A stretch of 29,405 bases of DNA from Hymenopellis radicata. Lineage: Eukaryota; Basidiomycota; Agaricomycetes; Agaricales; Physalacriaceae. The notes beneath the pieces were generated by a model. The model did no database searches. It saw nothing but the letters and a program-made list of their open reading frames with translations, and was not told the DNA's origin. Made by a program: the position numbers and the translations under genes. Shown one piece after another: positions 10,220 to 18,754 of this stretch (the stretch's first letter is position 1; every line of letters begins with the position of its first letter). Location of the stretch: positions 1-29,405 of the forward strand of contig JADNRX010000614.1 in NCBI GenBank assembly GCA_015501595.1, in the 5' to 3' direction.

Positions 10220-11776
10220 TCATCGCCTCCCGAACCAGCCCCCGCCACCACTTCCACTCGTACTGGCGCTATTCCTGGGAAGATTGAACCACTTCCCAAA
10301 CGCCGCGTCCTCGCCTTTCCCTTCATCGTCGTGCTCCTCCACCTCCTCATTGTGCTCTAGCCAGTACTTGCTCTTGTGCACACTGGGAGCCTCGTCTTCG
10401 TCCTCATCCCCATACATACTAACATCCCTCTCCAAAAAGCCCTCCAGATCATCCACCTCACTTTGCAGGTCAAACTGCAGCCCCTCCGCCTGTTCATCAG
10501 CCAGTCCTGCTGCACCGAGGAGAATCTCATCGTCCTCTTCGTCATCGTCGTCTCCAGCGATGGACGAGAGCGACTTTGTGGGCGATTCGAGGTCGATGTC
10601 GAGGTACAGCTTGGAGGCGGAGGAAGAGTCGAGGTGAAGGGCGAGGTTGGCAGAGGAGAGAGGCTTTGGTGCGGAAATTGGGTCTTTCGCCGTGGAATAC
10701 GGTTTACTCGCTACACCCAGGTCTGCCGTCTTGACTGGAGGCGCGTCTTCCTCAGATGGCTCATCACTAATCTCCACAGGCCTCGCGCGCGAACGGGTCT
10801 GAGGCGGTGTGGACGTAACGAGATGCGAGGGGAACGAGGGCGGGAAGAACGCGTCTTCGGGCACAGATGATATCGAGGGGCGAGGCTCTTTGCGTAGTGG
10901 GGGAGATTCCATCTCCTCGTCCCCAGGAGGAGCAGGAGACGAACTGGGTGGAGGCCTAGCAGGCGAAGAACTCGGGACGAGGACTCTAGGCTTCGCCTGA
11001 ACAGGGACTTTCTTCGCCACGACGAACCCCAGCGGGGACGGATCCTTGGGGTCGTATCCGAGCTCTCCACTCACAACCGCCACCACCGCCTCCTCCTTCC
11101 GCTTCTTCCTGGCAGGACTCGCGCCGGCGCTATTCCTCTTCCGCTTCCCTTTCAGTGAACTCGCAGGCTCTTCAACACTGTTCTCCACGCTCTTGACCCA
11201 TCCCCGTACCTTTTCCACCACCGCAGTCTTTTGCCGGAGGTCATCCCACTCTTCCTCTGTCTCCGGAAACGCGTCGGCATATGGCTCGGGGAGTGGGATG
11301 GGCTCAGCGGTGGTGAGAGATGTCCCGATGTATCTGCAAGATGGCGGTGAGATGGCGTGTGTGATATAAGAAGGGGGAACACACCTCTTCCCGCCGAGGG
11401 TGCTCTGCAACTTCAAGACGCGTCCCAGCTCGCTCCACGGGTCCGCCTCTTGCATCGCACCGCGCACACGCGTGCGTAATTGGGATGCTCTGTCTCCGCT
11501 GCTCAAGCCGTCCGCTCTTCCTTTCCCTTTGGCTTGACTCGACGTCTCCGAGTCGCCATCCGCCAATGCACACTCCCGCAGCACGTCGCGACGCTCGTAG
11601 AGTACGCGCATGTATGATGCGGGCGACAATTTCTTGTCTGGCGTGGTAGCCAATAGATTTGAGGTGTGAGCAGCGGCAGAGGGCGTATCACAGGCGAATG
11701 ACACGCGTGGTTTAGATGGATTGGCAGGCTGAGCCTTCTTGGGTCTCCCGCGCGTTTTGCTGCCCTTGGCCGCCAT
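10220..11776 (-). CDS. AT-hook, acidic, probably nuclear protein of unknown function
   Basis: The ATG at 11776 is in good context (AACATGGCG). One intron at 11334-11384 (51 bases, GTGTGT to TTGCAG) gives a product of 501 residues; without splicing the frame stays open and the product is 518. The N-terminus carries an AT-hook core RGRPKK at residues 9-14, the minor-groove DNA-binding motif. The middle has two basic clusters (KGKRKR and ARKKRKEE) that look like a bipartite nuclear signal, then long Ser/Pro-rich disordered stretches. The C-terminal third is acidic (DDDDEEDDE, YGDEDEDEA) and ends in a glycine-rich GGGGWFGRR. The most ordered-looking part is around SPASYMRVLYERRDVLRECA and PWSELGRVLKLQSTLGGKR. 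I do not recognise a family; a chromatin or replication role is only a guess. Confidence 0.8.
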   Translation of the reverse strand: MAAKGSKTRGRPKKAQPANPSKPRVSFACDTPSAAAHTSNLLATTPDKKLSPASYMRVLYERRDVLRECALADGDSETSSQAKGKGRADGLSSGDRASQLRTRVRGAMQEADPWSELGRVLKLQSTLGGKRCVPPSYITHAISPPSCRYIGTSLTTAEPIPLPEPYADAFPETEEEWDDLRQKTAVVEKVRGWVKSVENSVEEPASSLKGKRKRNSAGASPARKKRKEEAVVAVVSGELGYDPKDPSPLGFVVAKKVPVQAKPRVLVPSSSPARPPPSSSPAPPGDEEMESPPLRKEPRPSISSVPEDAFFPPSFPSHLVTSTPPQTRSRARPVEISDEPSEEDAPPVKTADLGVASKPYSTAKDPISAPKPLSSANLALHLDSSSASKLYLDIDLESPTKSLSSIAGDDDDEEDDEILLGAAGLADEQAEGLQFDLQSEVDDLEGFLERDVSMYGDEDEDEAPSVHKSKYWLEHNEEVEEHDDEGKGEDAAFGKWFNLPRNSASTSGSGGGGWFGRR

Positions 11777-12127
11777 GTTCAAGTTTTCGACCGTGCTAAA
11801 TCAAGATTCGCAGACGGCTTTTCTTCCAGATGGATGCTCAAAGTGGGGATAGAATGATGAGAAAATCCAAGAAAAACGCAGTAGTGATAGTGGTTGTAAT
11901 AGACAAAGAACAAAGAACAAAGGGGCACAGAGACCAAACACGATCGAAGCCTCAACCAAACACGTGCATACCAACGAGTCACGACCAGTGCGGCAGATCA
12001 AACTGCAACGATATTGGACGTTTCCTTTCATATATAGAGAGACGCGATACCTCTGGAGCAGAGGGTCCTCGCCTGCCACTGATCAGTCCTAGTCGGTTGC
12101 TGTATGTATATGAGGTGTAAACGCACA
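11777..12127. other. Upstream region of the AT-hook gene
   Basis: About 350 bases 5' of the minus-strand gene, presumably its promoter and 5' UTR. No unambiguous TATA box. It ends where the MITE target duplication begins. Confidence 0.4.
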
Positions 12128-12135
12128 GGTTCTAC

Positions 12136-12530
12136 TAGGGTTGCGCAGGATACCCCCAATATCGCGCCGTTGGATATTTAACCGGTTATTAACAGTTAAT
12201 AACCGGGTTAATAACACCGGGGGTTAATAACCCTTAGGCACGTGATCAGCGGGCACGTGTTGGCGGGAAGCGGCGGGACCAGGCAGGAACAGGTGAAAGG
12301 GTAGCTAAGACCCACAATAAATGCTATTTATAAGCTAGAAACATGGCAGAACCCTAAATTGACCCTTTCTGCACCATCAGAGTCAAAAAACTGAGCAGGA
12401 ACGAGAAAATGCGCCACACAGCATCACGTGGAGGTTAGTAACCGTTAATAACGGTTAACAACACCCCAAAAATTGGGGTATATCCCGCCCATGTTATTAA
12501 CCGGGCGGGGGAATATACTGCGCAACCCTA
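12136..12530. mobile_element. hAT-type MITE, 395 bp, 8-bp target duplication
   Basis: A perfect 13-base terminal inverted repeat, TAGGGTTGCGCAG at 12136-12148 and its complement at 12518-12530, is flanked by the 8-base direct repeat GGTTCTAC at 12128-12135 and 12531-12538. An 8-base duplication with TAGGG termini is the hAT signature. It has no coding capacity. Inside, at least seven TTAATAAC-type motifs sit in both subterminal regions (12184-12233 and 12433-12502), a likely transposase-binding array. Three CACGTG motifs lie at 12239, 12254 and 12425. The perfect ends suggest fairly recent insertion. Confidence 0.9.
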
Positions 12531-12595
12531 GGTTCTACAACCTCACATTGGCCTCAGATCAAGCGCAAAACAAAATTGCTTCAGTACAATGACGA

Positions 12596-12678
12596 CTGCC
12601 CCAGTGAGGCTCGAACTCACGACCTTCCGATTGATCTGCCTAACAGTCGGACGCTGTAACCAACTCAGCCATGGGGCA
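12596..12678 (-). tRNA. tRNA-Asn (GTT) with 9-nt intron
   Basis: Every exon base is identical to the tRNA-Asn at 9160-9257, including acceptor TGCCCCA/TGGGGCA and discriminator G. Only the intron differs: nine bases (GGCAGATCA on the minus strand) instead of 24. The hAT MITE ends 66 bases downstream of its 3' end, in the usual Pol III gene-flank position for such insertions. Confidence 0.93.
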
Positions 12679-13798
12679 TATATCTGTGATTCAGGGGTTC
12701 TGACCAATGCCACCAGCTTTCGGAAAAGACGTACACATAGCCTGAGCCTCTGACTAGAATCTTGTTATCCTCCATCTTGCCTTCATCGACTGCTTTGTAC
12801 GGAACGGAATCATGGCGTGTTACAATGGAGAGAAACAAGTCATTACTCCCAATAATGAGGAAATTAAGCGAGTTGGAAGTTGATTGCCTAAATAGGATGA
12901 TGATCCAGCGCCCATTTTCAGCCTATTTCTTTCTTTACGACCACCACCAATGTCTAATATCTATCGCGACGTCGCTCCCGCCATGCTCAACCACCATCGC
13001 CGTTATGGGCAGTGTCAAGCGGTTGACAGCCAGTCGACTATCGTCATTCTTGCCAATCATTGGGTGGGACAGGCCCTAAACTTGGCTTTCCGTCGCGCTA
13101 TCCCTGCTGTCCGCTTAGCTGCCCCTGCCGTGATGCTTCGACGCCATTAGTCGCAGAAGGATGTGCTGGCTCTGGCGCGCGCTACCGAATACCAATATGC
13201 GGCCCATGGAGCACAATCGATTCCGCGCTTCGAGGTGTGTCTACGGCTAAGGACGTACAGGTCGTCGCGCTATGCCCCGCACACGGACTGGTTCGCATCC
13301 ACCATCGCAAACCTGACTCCGCGGCCCGCCCACAACGATTCGCATAGATTTTTCGCGCGCTACAGGATGGGAATGGACTGCCGCCAATATCGTGCGACCA
13401 ATTCCATATCATAATCTGGTCGGCCTCGACTGCGTTCACGGCCGCCAGCTTGACGCGGTTCATCCGGTCTACAAAACCGTCGGGCTCCTCGATATCGAAA
13501 GACCAGTGCTCCCCTCGTGCCCCAGTGCTTTGGTCGTCTCCTTTGGACGAAGGAGATTGGACGCACTACACGATATCATCGCGGAGAAACAAAGTAGTGG
13601 AGCAGAGGTGCCGATGTTCTTGGAAATGCACGCGACTCGGATTTTTCGTGTTGCTGATGGTAGGAGCTCTTTTCGTCGTGATGTATTGTTTCTAAATGAC
13701 GTCTTTAGTTCAGCGTGCCGGACGCGACGATTAAGACTTTCCAAGTCTCAAAATGTCGCAATGACGTTTTGCGCACATGACCCTTTCCAAAAGTTTTG
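12679..13798. other. Long intergenic stretch, no gene recognised
   Basis: About 1.1 kb with several overlapping frames of 60-140 codons on both strands, none with a motif I know. One minus-strand stretch (about 13510-13380) reads like real protein: HWSFDIEEPDGFVDRMNRVK continuing LAAVNAVEADQIMIWNW. It may be a relic of an unidentified gene. The last 150 bases resemble the 5' flank of the F-box copy at 15597 (15395-15560). Confidence 0.4.
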
Positions 13799-13806
13799 TT
13801 TATAAG
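13799..13806 (+). promoter_or_regulatory. TATA box of F-box gene
   Basis: TTTATAAG lies 40 bases before the start at 13846. The same element in the same sequence context (TTTTGTTTATAAG) precedes the paralogue at 15597. Confidence 0.6.
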
Positions 13807-13845
13807 GAGCGCCCTGGACTGTTCCCTCCTTCATCCACGTACATC

Positions 13846-14921
13846 ATGGCATTCAACACCATCCAAAACATCTTAGCCAAGCTTTCCCACTCTCGCCGCT
13901 CCTCTGCTTGTACCGGCCCATTCGGGCTTGTACCGCAGGAGCTTCTTGACCTTGTCATTTTCTTTCTTGCCGACGACAAGGCCACCCTCTTATCCTTTGC
14001 ACTTGTCCACCCCACCTGGACCAGCATTAGCCGGTACCATCTCCCGTCTCTCGCTCTTGTCGTCTCATCCCTATCCCGTGCCAAGGAGCTCACAAAGCTC
14101 TTACGCTCATCGCGTGAGACGCTTTCCTCGTCTATAACCGGCATTACGCTCGTCGGCGACATACCCTTTGACGACATCCTCGCGAACGGCAAATCTCCCC
14201 ATGCGCGGTCCTACAACAAGTTGCTCCACGTCCTGAAAGCCAAGCATGTCATGCTTTGCTCGGGGGTGGTCGAGAATGAGCCACCGCTCGTTGGACTCTT
14301 CGCCCAGTACTTCCCGGATCTTGCCAGTCTTAAAGTGATCTGCGCATCGTACCAGGACATTACGAGCTTCATGCGCGCGCTTTCCGGCTCTTTCCCGCGC
14401 CTCGCTGAACTCAGTATTGAGCTTGCATCGGGTGGAATGGATATACCGGTTGCATCGCTGTCTGGGTTGCACGACCTCAAACTGGCGACGCCGTGCTTAC
14501 GCGCCCTGCGTGTGGTCGGGTGGAATAATGATCTCGTGCGCTGGTTGGGGGATAACATCCTGGGGACGCTGGAATGTCTGGATTTGGAGAGTGCCAGCGT
14601 TTGGTCGACATGTCGTGTCGAGGAGGCGATTCCGCTTCTTCAAAGGAATAAGGAAACATTGCAGGATGTGAGGCTATGCTTTGTGAAACACAATGGTCTG
14701 TACTTTCGTTCTTCTCTTTGCGTGACGATGTGCTTATGTGTTATCTAGTGGCATTTGATTTATCGACTTTATTGCGTTTGGAAACTTTGGGGTTTTCGAC
14801 TGCGGCGGGTGATATGGAGATGGTGCTGAATGGGTGGCGGCTGCCGAGGTCCTTGAAGACGGTATACTTACGGGATGCGATTTCTGTGTTGACTCGGCAG
14901 AGTGGTATGAGTGTTGCTTGA
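13846..14921 (+). CDS. F-box-like protein, second family, intact
   Basis: Two exons, 13846-14695 and 14749-14921, are joined across a 53-base intron (GTCTGT to ATCTAG) and encode 340 residues. Residues 27-65 form the F-box (GLVPQELLDLVIFFLADDKA, then LVHPTWTSISRYHLPSL). The rest is LRR-like, with repeated hydrophobic elements (FPDLASLKVICASYQDI, FPRLAELSIELASG, LECLDLESASVW, LETLGFSTAAGDM). F-box proteins present targets to SCF ubiquitin ligases; the target here is unknown. I chose the ATG at 13846 rather than an in-frame one at 13777 because the TATA box lies between them and the paralogue at 15597 starts at the same residue (MAFNT). The gene is unrelated in detail to the F-box family at 22245. 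Confidence 0.8.
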
Positions 14922-15024
14922 ATACCGGGCGACACTCCATTGAGGCTCAGAATGTATTAAGTTCTTCAGCATTTTGTCACTGTCCGATATATTTCCAATG
15001 TCATTGATATCTGAATCCAGTCCC

Positions 15025-15419
15025 GATGGTATGCGCTCCTTTTCGCCTGTGCTGTGCTGTTCTGAATGCCTTGGTTTAGAGGCTGAACGTCTCGGGGACA
15101 CGGATCGTGAAACCACGGACTACTGAGAGTCAATGTCGCTAGCCTCCTCCGCGACGCTTGATGGAGTACGGCGTCACTACCGGACCATGTCTGACGCCGA
15201 TAGTGGGATAGATTAAATGCTGTATGTGTTACGGCCGACGACGCATTCCATGGACGAGGGCGAGTCCACTGTACAATGCGACCGCGCGCCGGTGATAGAG
15301 TTGTCATACACCATGTTCAAAGGGCGACGAGGTCAATTACGACAGGGAAACAAAATGGAAGAGCAAAGCAAGGTGACCGTGCCACACGCATAGATCTCGG
15401 ATCTTGCGTGCTGCTGATG
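15025..15419 (+). repeat. Inter-F-box spacer repeat, left copy
   Basis: This stretch is repeated at 29111-29405, beginning GATGGTATGCGCTCCTTTTC and ending CGCATAGATCTCGGATCTTG in both. Here it lies between the intact F-box gene and its dead paralogue, so it marks the 5' flank of a duplicated F-box unit. Confidence 0.7.
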
Positions 15420-15560
15420 GTATTCCCTCTTCTTCGTCTGTGATGTGAACGACTTCTCCGGTTCAGGTTTTGGTGAAGCGGGCGTCTCGATCGTTGAATC
15501 AGTCTCGGACCGTGTCTCTCGATGTCGTTCTAGAGGCTGTGAGCACGTAACCCAGTTTTG

Positions 15561-15568
15561 TTTATAAG
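15561..15568 (+). promoter_or_regulatory. TATA box of F-box pseudogene
   Basis: TTTATAAG lies 29 bases before the ATG at 15597, in the same context as at 13799. Confidence 0.5.
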
Positions 15569-15596
15569 AACGACCTCGACTTCAACCTCTTTCACC

Positions 15597-16060
15597 ATGG
15601 CATTCAACACCGTTCGCACCATCATCAGCAAACTCACCCACACTCGCCGCTCCTCTGCTTGTACCGGCTCATTCGGACTTGTACCGCAAGAGCTTCTCGA
15701 CCTCGTCATTTCCTAGCTCGTCGACGACAAAGCTGTTCTTTTAACATGTGCACTTGTTCACCCCACTTGGACTAGCATCAGCCGATATCATCTCCCGGCT
15801 CTCGCTCTTGTCGTCTCATCCCCATCCCGTCACGAAGCTCCTACGCTCACGCTTTCCTCATCCATGCACCGGTATAGCCCTCCTCTGCTACGTGCCATTC
15901 GACGATATCCCCACTCGGAGCGGAAAGTCGGCCTACCGCAAATTGCTGCATGCCCTCAAAGTCAAGGGAACCACGGGCGCGATGAAGAACGACCCGGCAC
16001 TCGTCAGACTGTTCGCCCAGTATTTCTCGGATCTCACTGTGGTAAGGAAATATTGAGCTG
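15597..16060 (+). pseudogene. F-box-like pseudogene, second family
   Basis: It starts MAFNTVRTIISKLTHTRRSS and follows the 13846 gene closely, but a TAG at codon 40 interrupts the F-box (DLVIS then stop, where the intact copy has DLVIFFLADD). Small deletions then shift the frame. A later frame reads PFDDIPTRSGKSAYRKLLHA and LVRLFAQYFSDL. Homology ends near 16060, shortly before the mobile-element cluster, so the 3' half is lost. Confidence 0.8.
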
Positions 16061-16234
16061 TGGCGGCACGCCGGGAGATGCCGAAGTATTTAAGTCTCTC
16101 TCATGCCCTCAGTCGTTTGTTGCCTACTACAACGTCTGAGGGTGAGTTTTTCTATATTCTTTCTTATATATCTCTTACTGATTACCTGTAGTTTACTTCG
16201 TGTACTTACTGCACACTCTGCCATTTCCCTACAG
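16061..16234. other. Spacer before the nested elements
   Basis: AT-rich flank between the F-box relic and the 2.4-kb inverted-repeat element. Nothing recognised. Confidence 0.4.
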
Positions 16235-16244
16235 GTACTGTACA

Positions 16245-16497
16245 ATTTCATTCAATTCGTCACACCTTGTGACATGTGACCGGTGCGACGAAATTTTGAA
16301 TTCGTCGCGGCGCCGAAGGTGCCGTGACCCGGGAAAAAAATTCGTCATTTTCGTCGATTTTGGGCTGATTTTGGTACCTTTTTGGGTCAGTTTCAGCTGG
16401 TAAATTCGTCGGATGGCTGTGGGACGCGTGACCCGTGTGACATTTCGTCGGATTTGGGTCCTCTGTGACCCGTGACCAATGAATTGATTGAAATTGT
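16245..16497. mobile_element. 253-bp insertion (MITE-like) in the left terminus
   Basis: Comparison with the intact terminus at 18584-18647 places the insertion exactly between GTACTGTACA and CACAGGT. Its own ends form an inverted repeat: ACAATTTCATTCAATTC at 16242 against the complement of GAATTGATTGAAATTGT ending at 16497, with one mismatch. The inside repeats ATTCGTC and GTGACC motifs on both sides. It is non-coding. The target duplication is unclear. Confidence 0.55.
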
Positions 16498-17603
16498 CAC
16501 AGGTGGCATTATCCGTGGCAGTAACATTTTACCTGCCACCGTGGCAGTAGGCATGTAGGTAGCTGGCACTACATGATCGTAGCATGGCGCCGGTGGCCGT
16601 AGCTCTACCGGCCGACTGCTAGATAAGCTCTTTAATGAAATTGACATGATGATGCCGCGATGAATGTCTCAAACATGTGTTAATCACGCTTCCTTTCATA
16701 ATGTGTTCTCTTTCATATTATGTTTCAACATTATGCCTTGCTTTCATATCCTTTCTTCATTGTCATTGAAAAGTGCCAGAGATGTTGGCCTGAGCGGAAT
16801 ATGATTGCAAAGGGAGAGAAAAGTCTGTCTTACTAAGCCGGGGTTATCCAAGAACGAGCCAAGGTGAATAGTAATCACATCAATTTACAGTCGCAAACTC
16901 AATATGTGTTAGCTCTCTGCCGAATTGCAGGTTCTGCAGAGCGATCCCGAAGCAGACGAGAGCATTGTTCAAGCCAAGAAGGGCAGAGCAGAAGATTTGC
17001 GCCGCGCTCAGCACAATATGGAGCGCAGGACATTTCGCCCTATGGCAGCTTGGAATGGCAGATAACCCCCGCTTAGTAAGGATTTGAAGTCCTGCTTAGT
17101 AAGCACATTCTTATCTCCAGATCTCACGACCGCAATCTGCAACTATGATGGTGCAAAGAACATCATTGAGTGCTGCAGATGCACGTTCCTTAGACAGATC
17201 GGCAATCTGAATGCGGATCAACTTTCAAGCAAGTCGCTAGGATATTGGCGCAAGGCCACAAGCAAATGGCGACTGGCTTCAAGATGCTGGCTATACCCTT
17301 ACGCTATTGTATCCAACTTGGGGATGGGGATCTTTGAGGAGTTGGACGGCATCACTAGTAAATTGCACGGATGTCCCATGGGAGATTGAGTTTGAACATG
17401 CACCCTTACCCGCGGTTGGTCCACACTCACCCTACAGGACCAGGCAGGTACCCGGGGTAGCCTGCAGTATTCACCCTTGAGCTGATGAGTGTGCGAGCCA
17501 CCCTCAGCCTGTGCACCCAACGACACTCCATGAATGCTGTGTCCGAAGTTGACAGCCCACTGGAGTACCAACTAACCTCACAAGTACCTATGTCAACTCA
17601 GTA

Positions 17604-18029
17604 TAGAGATCACCACGAGTCCTGACTCGAGTTGATTCGTGACTCATCAGGCGAGTACTCATGGGGGTCAAAGGCTGTTCATGACTCGCGCATGACTTGA
17701 GTCTATCTGACTCACGAGTCGAGTCGAGTCGAGTATTTGACCCTGCGAGTCCAAGTCAACTCACGAGTACTCTCCTGACTCATCTAGTATATTGCTATAG
17801 TTAAACCTTATTTAAGCTATTTAGCAGGCATTTTCATTGATTCATGTGTTCATGCACAAGTCAACACGAGTCAGGACACAAGTCAGATATTAGCCTTAGG
17901 CTGTTCATGACTCTCGCCTGACTCGAGTCCCCCTGACTCACGAGTCGAGTCGAGTCGAGTATTTGACCCTGCGAGTCCGAGTTGATTCACGAGTACTCTC
18001 CAGACTCATGCGACTCGTGGTGATCTCTA
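17604..18029. mobile_element. hAT-like non-autonomous element, 426 bp, GACTC-rich
   Basis: An 18-base perfect inverted repeat, TAGAGATCACCACGAGTC at 17604-17621 and its complement at 18012-18029, is flanked by the direct repeat ACTCAGTA at 17596-17603 and 18030-18037. The 8-base duplication and TAGAG ends fit hAT. Inside, about 110 bases (17665-17785) are repeated directly at 17902-18010 with roughly 90% identity. Each repeat contains GACTCACGAGTC and the run CGAGTCGAGTCGAGT. The 5-mer GACTC or its complement occurs dozens of times, probably as transposase-binding subterminal repeats. No coding capacity. Confidence 0.85.
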
Positions 18030-18051
18030 ACTCAGTATATGTTTTTATGCC

Positions 18052-18330
18052 TGTTGGCAAACCCCGAGCCATTGCACAGGGGCTACTAGCGTGCATGTGA
18101 GTGTGATGCTAAGGAGGATATGAAGTGTGATATCAAGATCAGGAGAGCGAGGAGATGTGACGAGGAGATGCGACAAAAAGTGAGGAGACAGCATAACAGA
18201 GAGTGAGGAGATGATTAAAGGAATAGAAATGAGTATGAACTATTTGGATCTTATAAATAAGCAAGTAGAAAGAAAATATACACTATTGAATGCATTCAGC
18301 TCGCAAAACCACATTATCTCATCATTGTCA
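18052..18330 (+). mobile_element. Possible solo LTR
   Basis: The block starts TGTTGGC and ends TTGTCA, with TGCC directly before it (18048-18051) and directly after it (18331-18334). It holds a TATA-like TTATAAATAAG in its second half. TG...CA ends with a short target duplication are typical of a solo retrotransposon LTR. The four-base duplication is short enough to be chance. Confidence 0.35.
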
Positions 18331-18754
18331 TGCCGGGTTGTCATTTCTAGGTGAATTCGGTGCTTAGCACCGGCGCCCGCTGTTGAGAAGCATAGCAGCC
18401 TCATGCGGCCTCATGTAACAAAAAATATGAAAGATGTAAACAACGTGTATTCAGCACAGGTCACATTGCAAGGTCCATCACCGGCAGATAAAGAATATCT
18501 TTCTAAGCTGATCACCGAAGACTTTCCATACAAGGCTCTTCCGGGGCTGAAACCGATCATTTACTCCAACGCAGCTCCAGTCTTACTGCCACGGTGGCAG
18601 GTAAATTTTACTGCCATGGGTAATGCCCGGACCTGTGTGTACAGTACATAATTGAGCGATTTGGGACTAAAGCATGGATGGCAATACTACTAGACTCTAG
18701 TACACAGACAGAACGGACTAGTACCGGAAACTCAAAGAAAATCCAGTCCACATT

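Larger units (their letters stand above)
16235..18647. mobile_element. 2.4-kb inverted-repeat element carrying nested insertions
   Basis: The right end, read on the minus strand from 18647, is GTACTGTACA, then CACAGGT, then GGCAGTAAAATTTACCTGCC and GTGGCAGTA, to 18584. The left end has the same blocks in the same order on the plus strand (16235-16244, then 16498-16549), split by a 253-base insertion. Each terminus contains the palindrome CTGCCACCGTGGCAG. The interior (16550-18583) has no complete gene. Fragments that read like protein are SDPEADESIVQAKKGRAEDL at about 16937 and an 83-codon frame at 18403-18651 (SPADKEYLSKLITEDFPYKA). It hosts a hAT-like element at 17604 and a possible LTR at 18052. 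I see no target duplication, and the superfamily is unknown. Confidence 0.55.

Noticed and set aside
11777..11782. Two extra N-terminal codons (TTG AAC) for the AT-hook gene.
   Set aside because: TTG would be a non-standard start; the ATG at 11776 has a good initiation context.
13777..13845. In-frame ATG upstream of the F-box gene at 13846.
   Set aside because: It precedes the TATA box, and the paralogue at 15597 shows that the conserved start is MAFNT.
17665..18010. Regular GACTC repeats resembling a repeat-spacer array.
   Set aside because: The repeats are short, irregular and symmetric within a flanked inverted-repeat element in a eukaryotic genome; not a CRISPR array.
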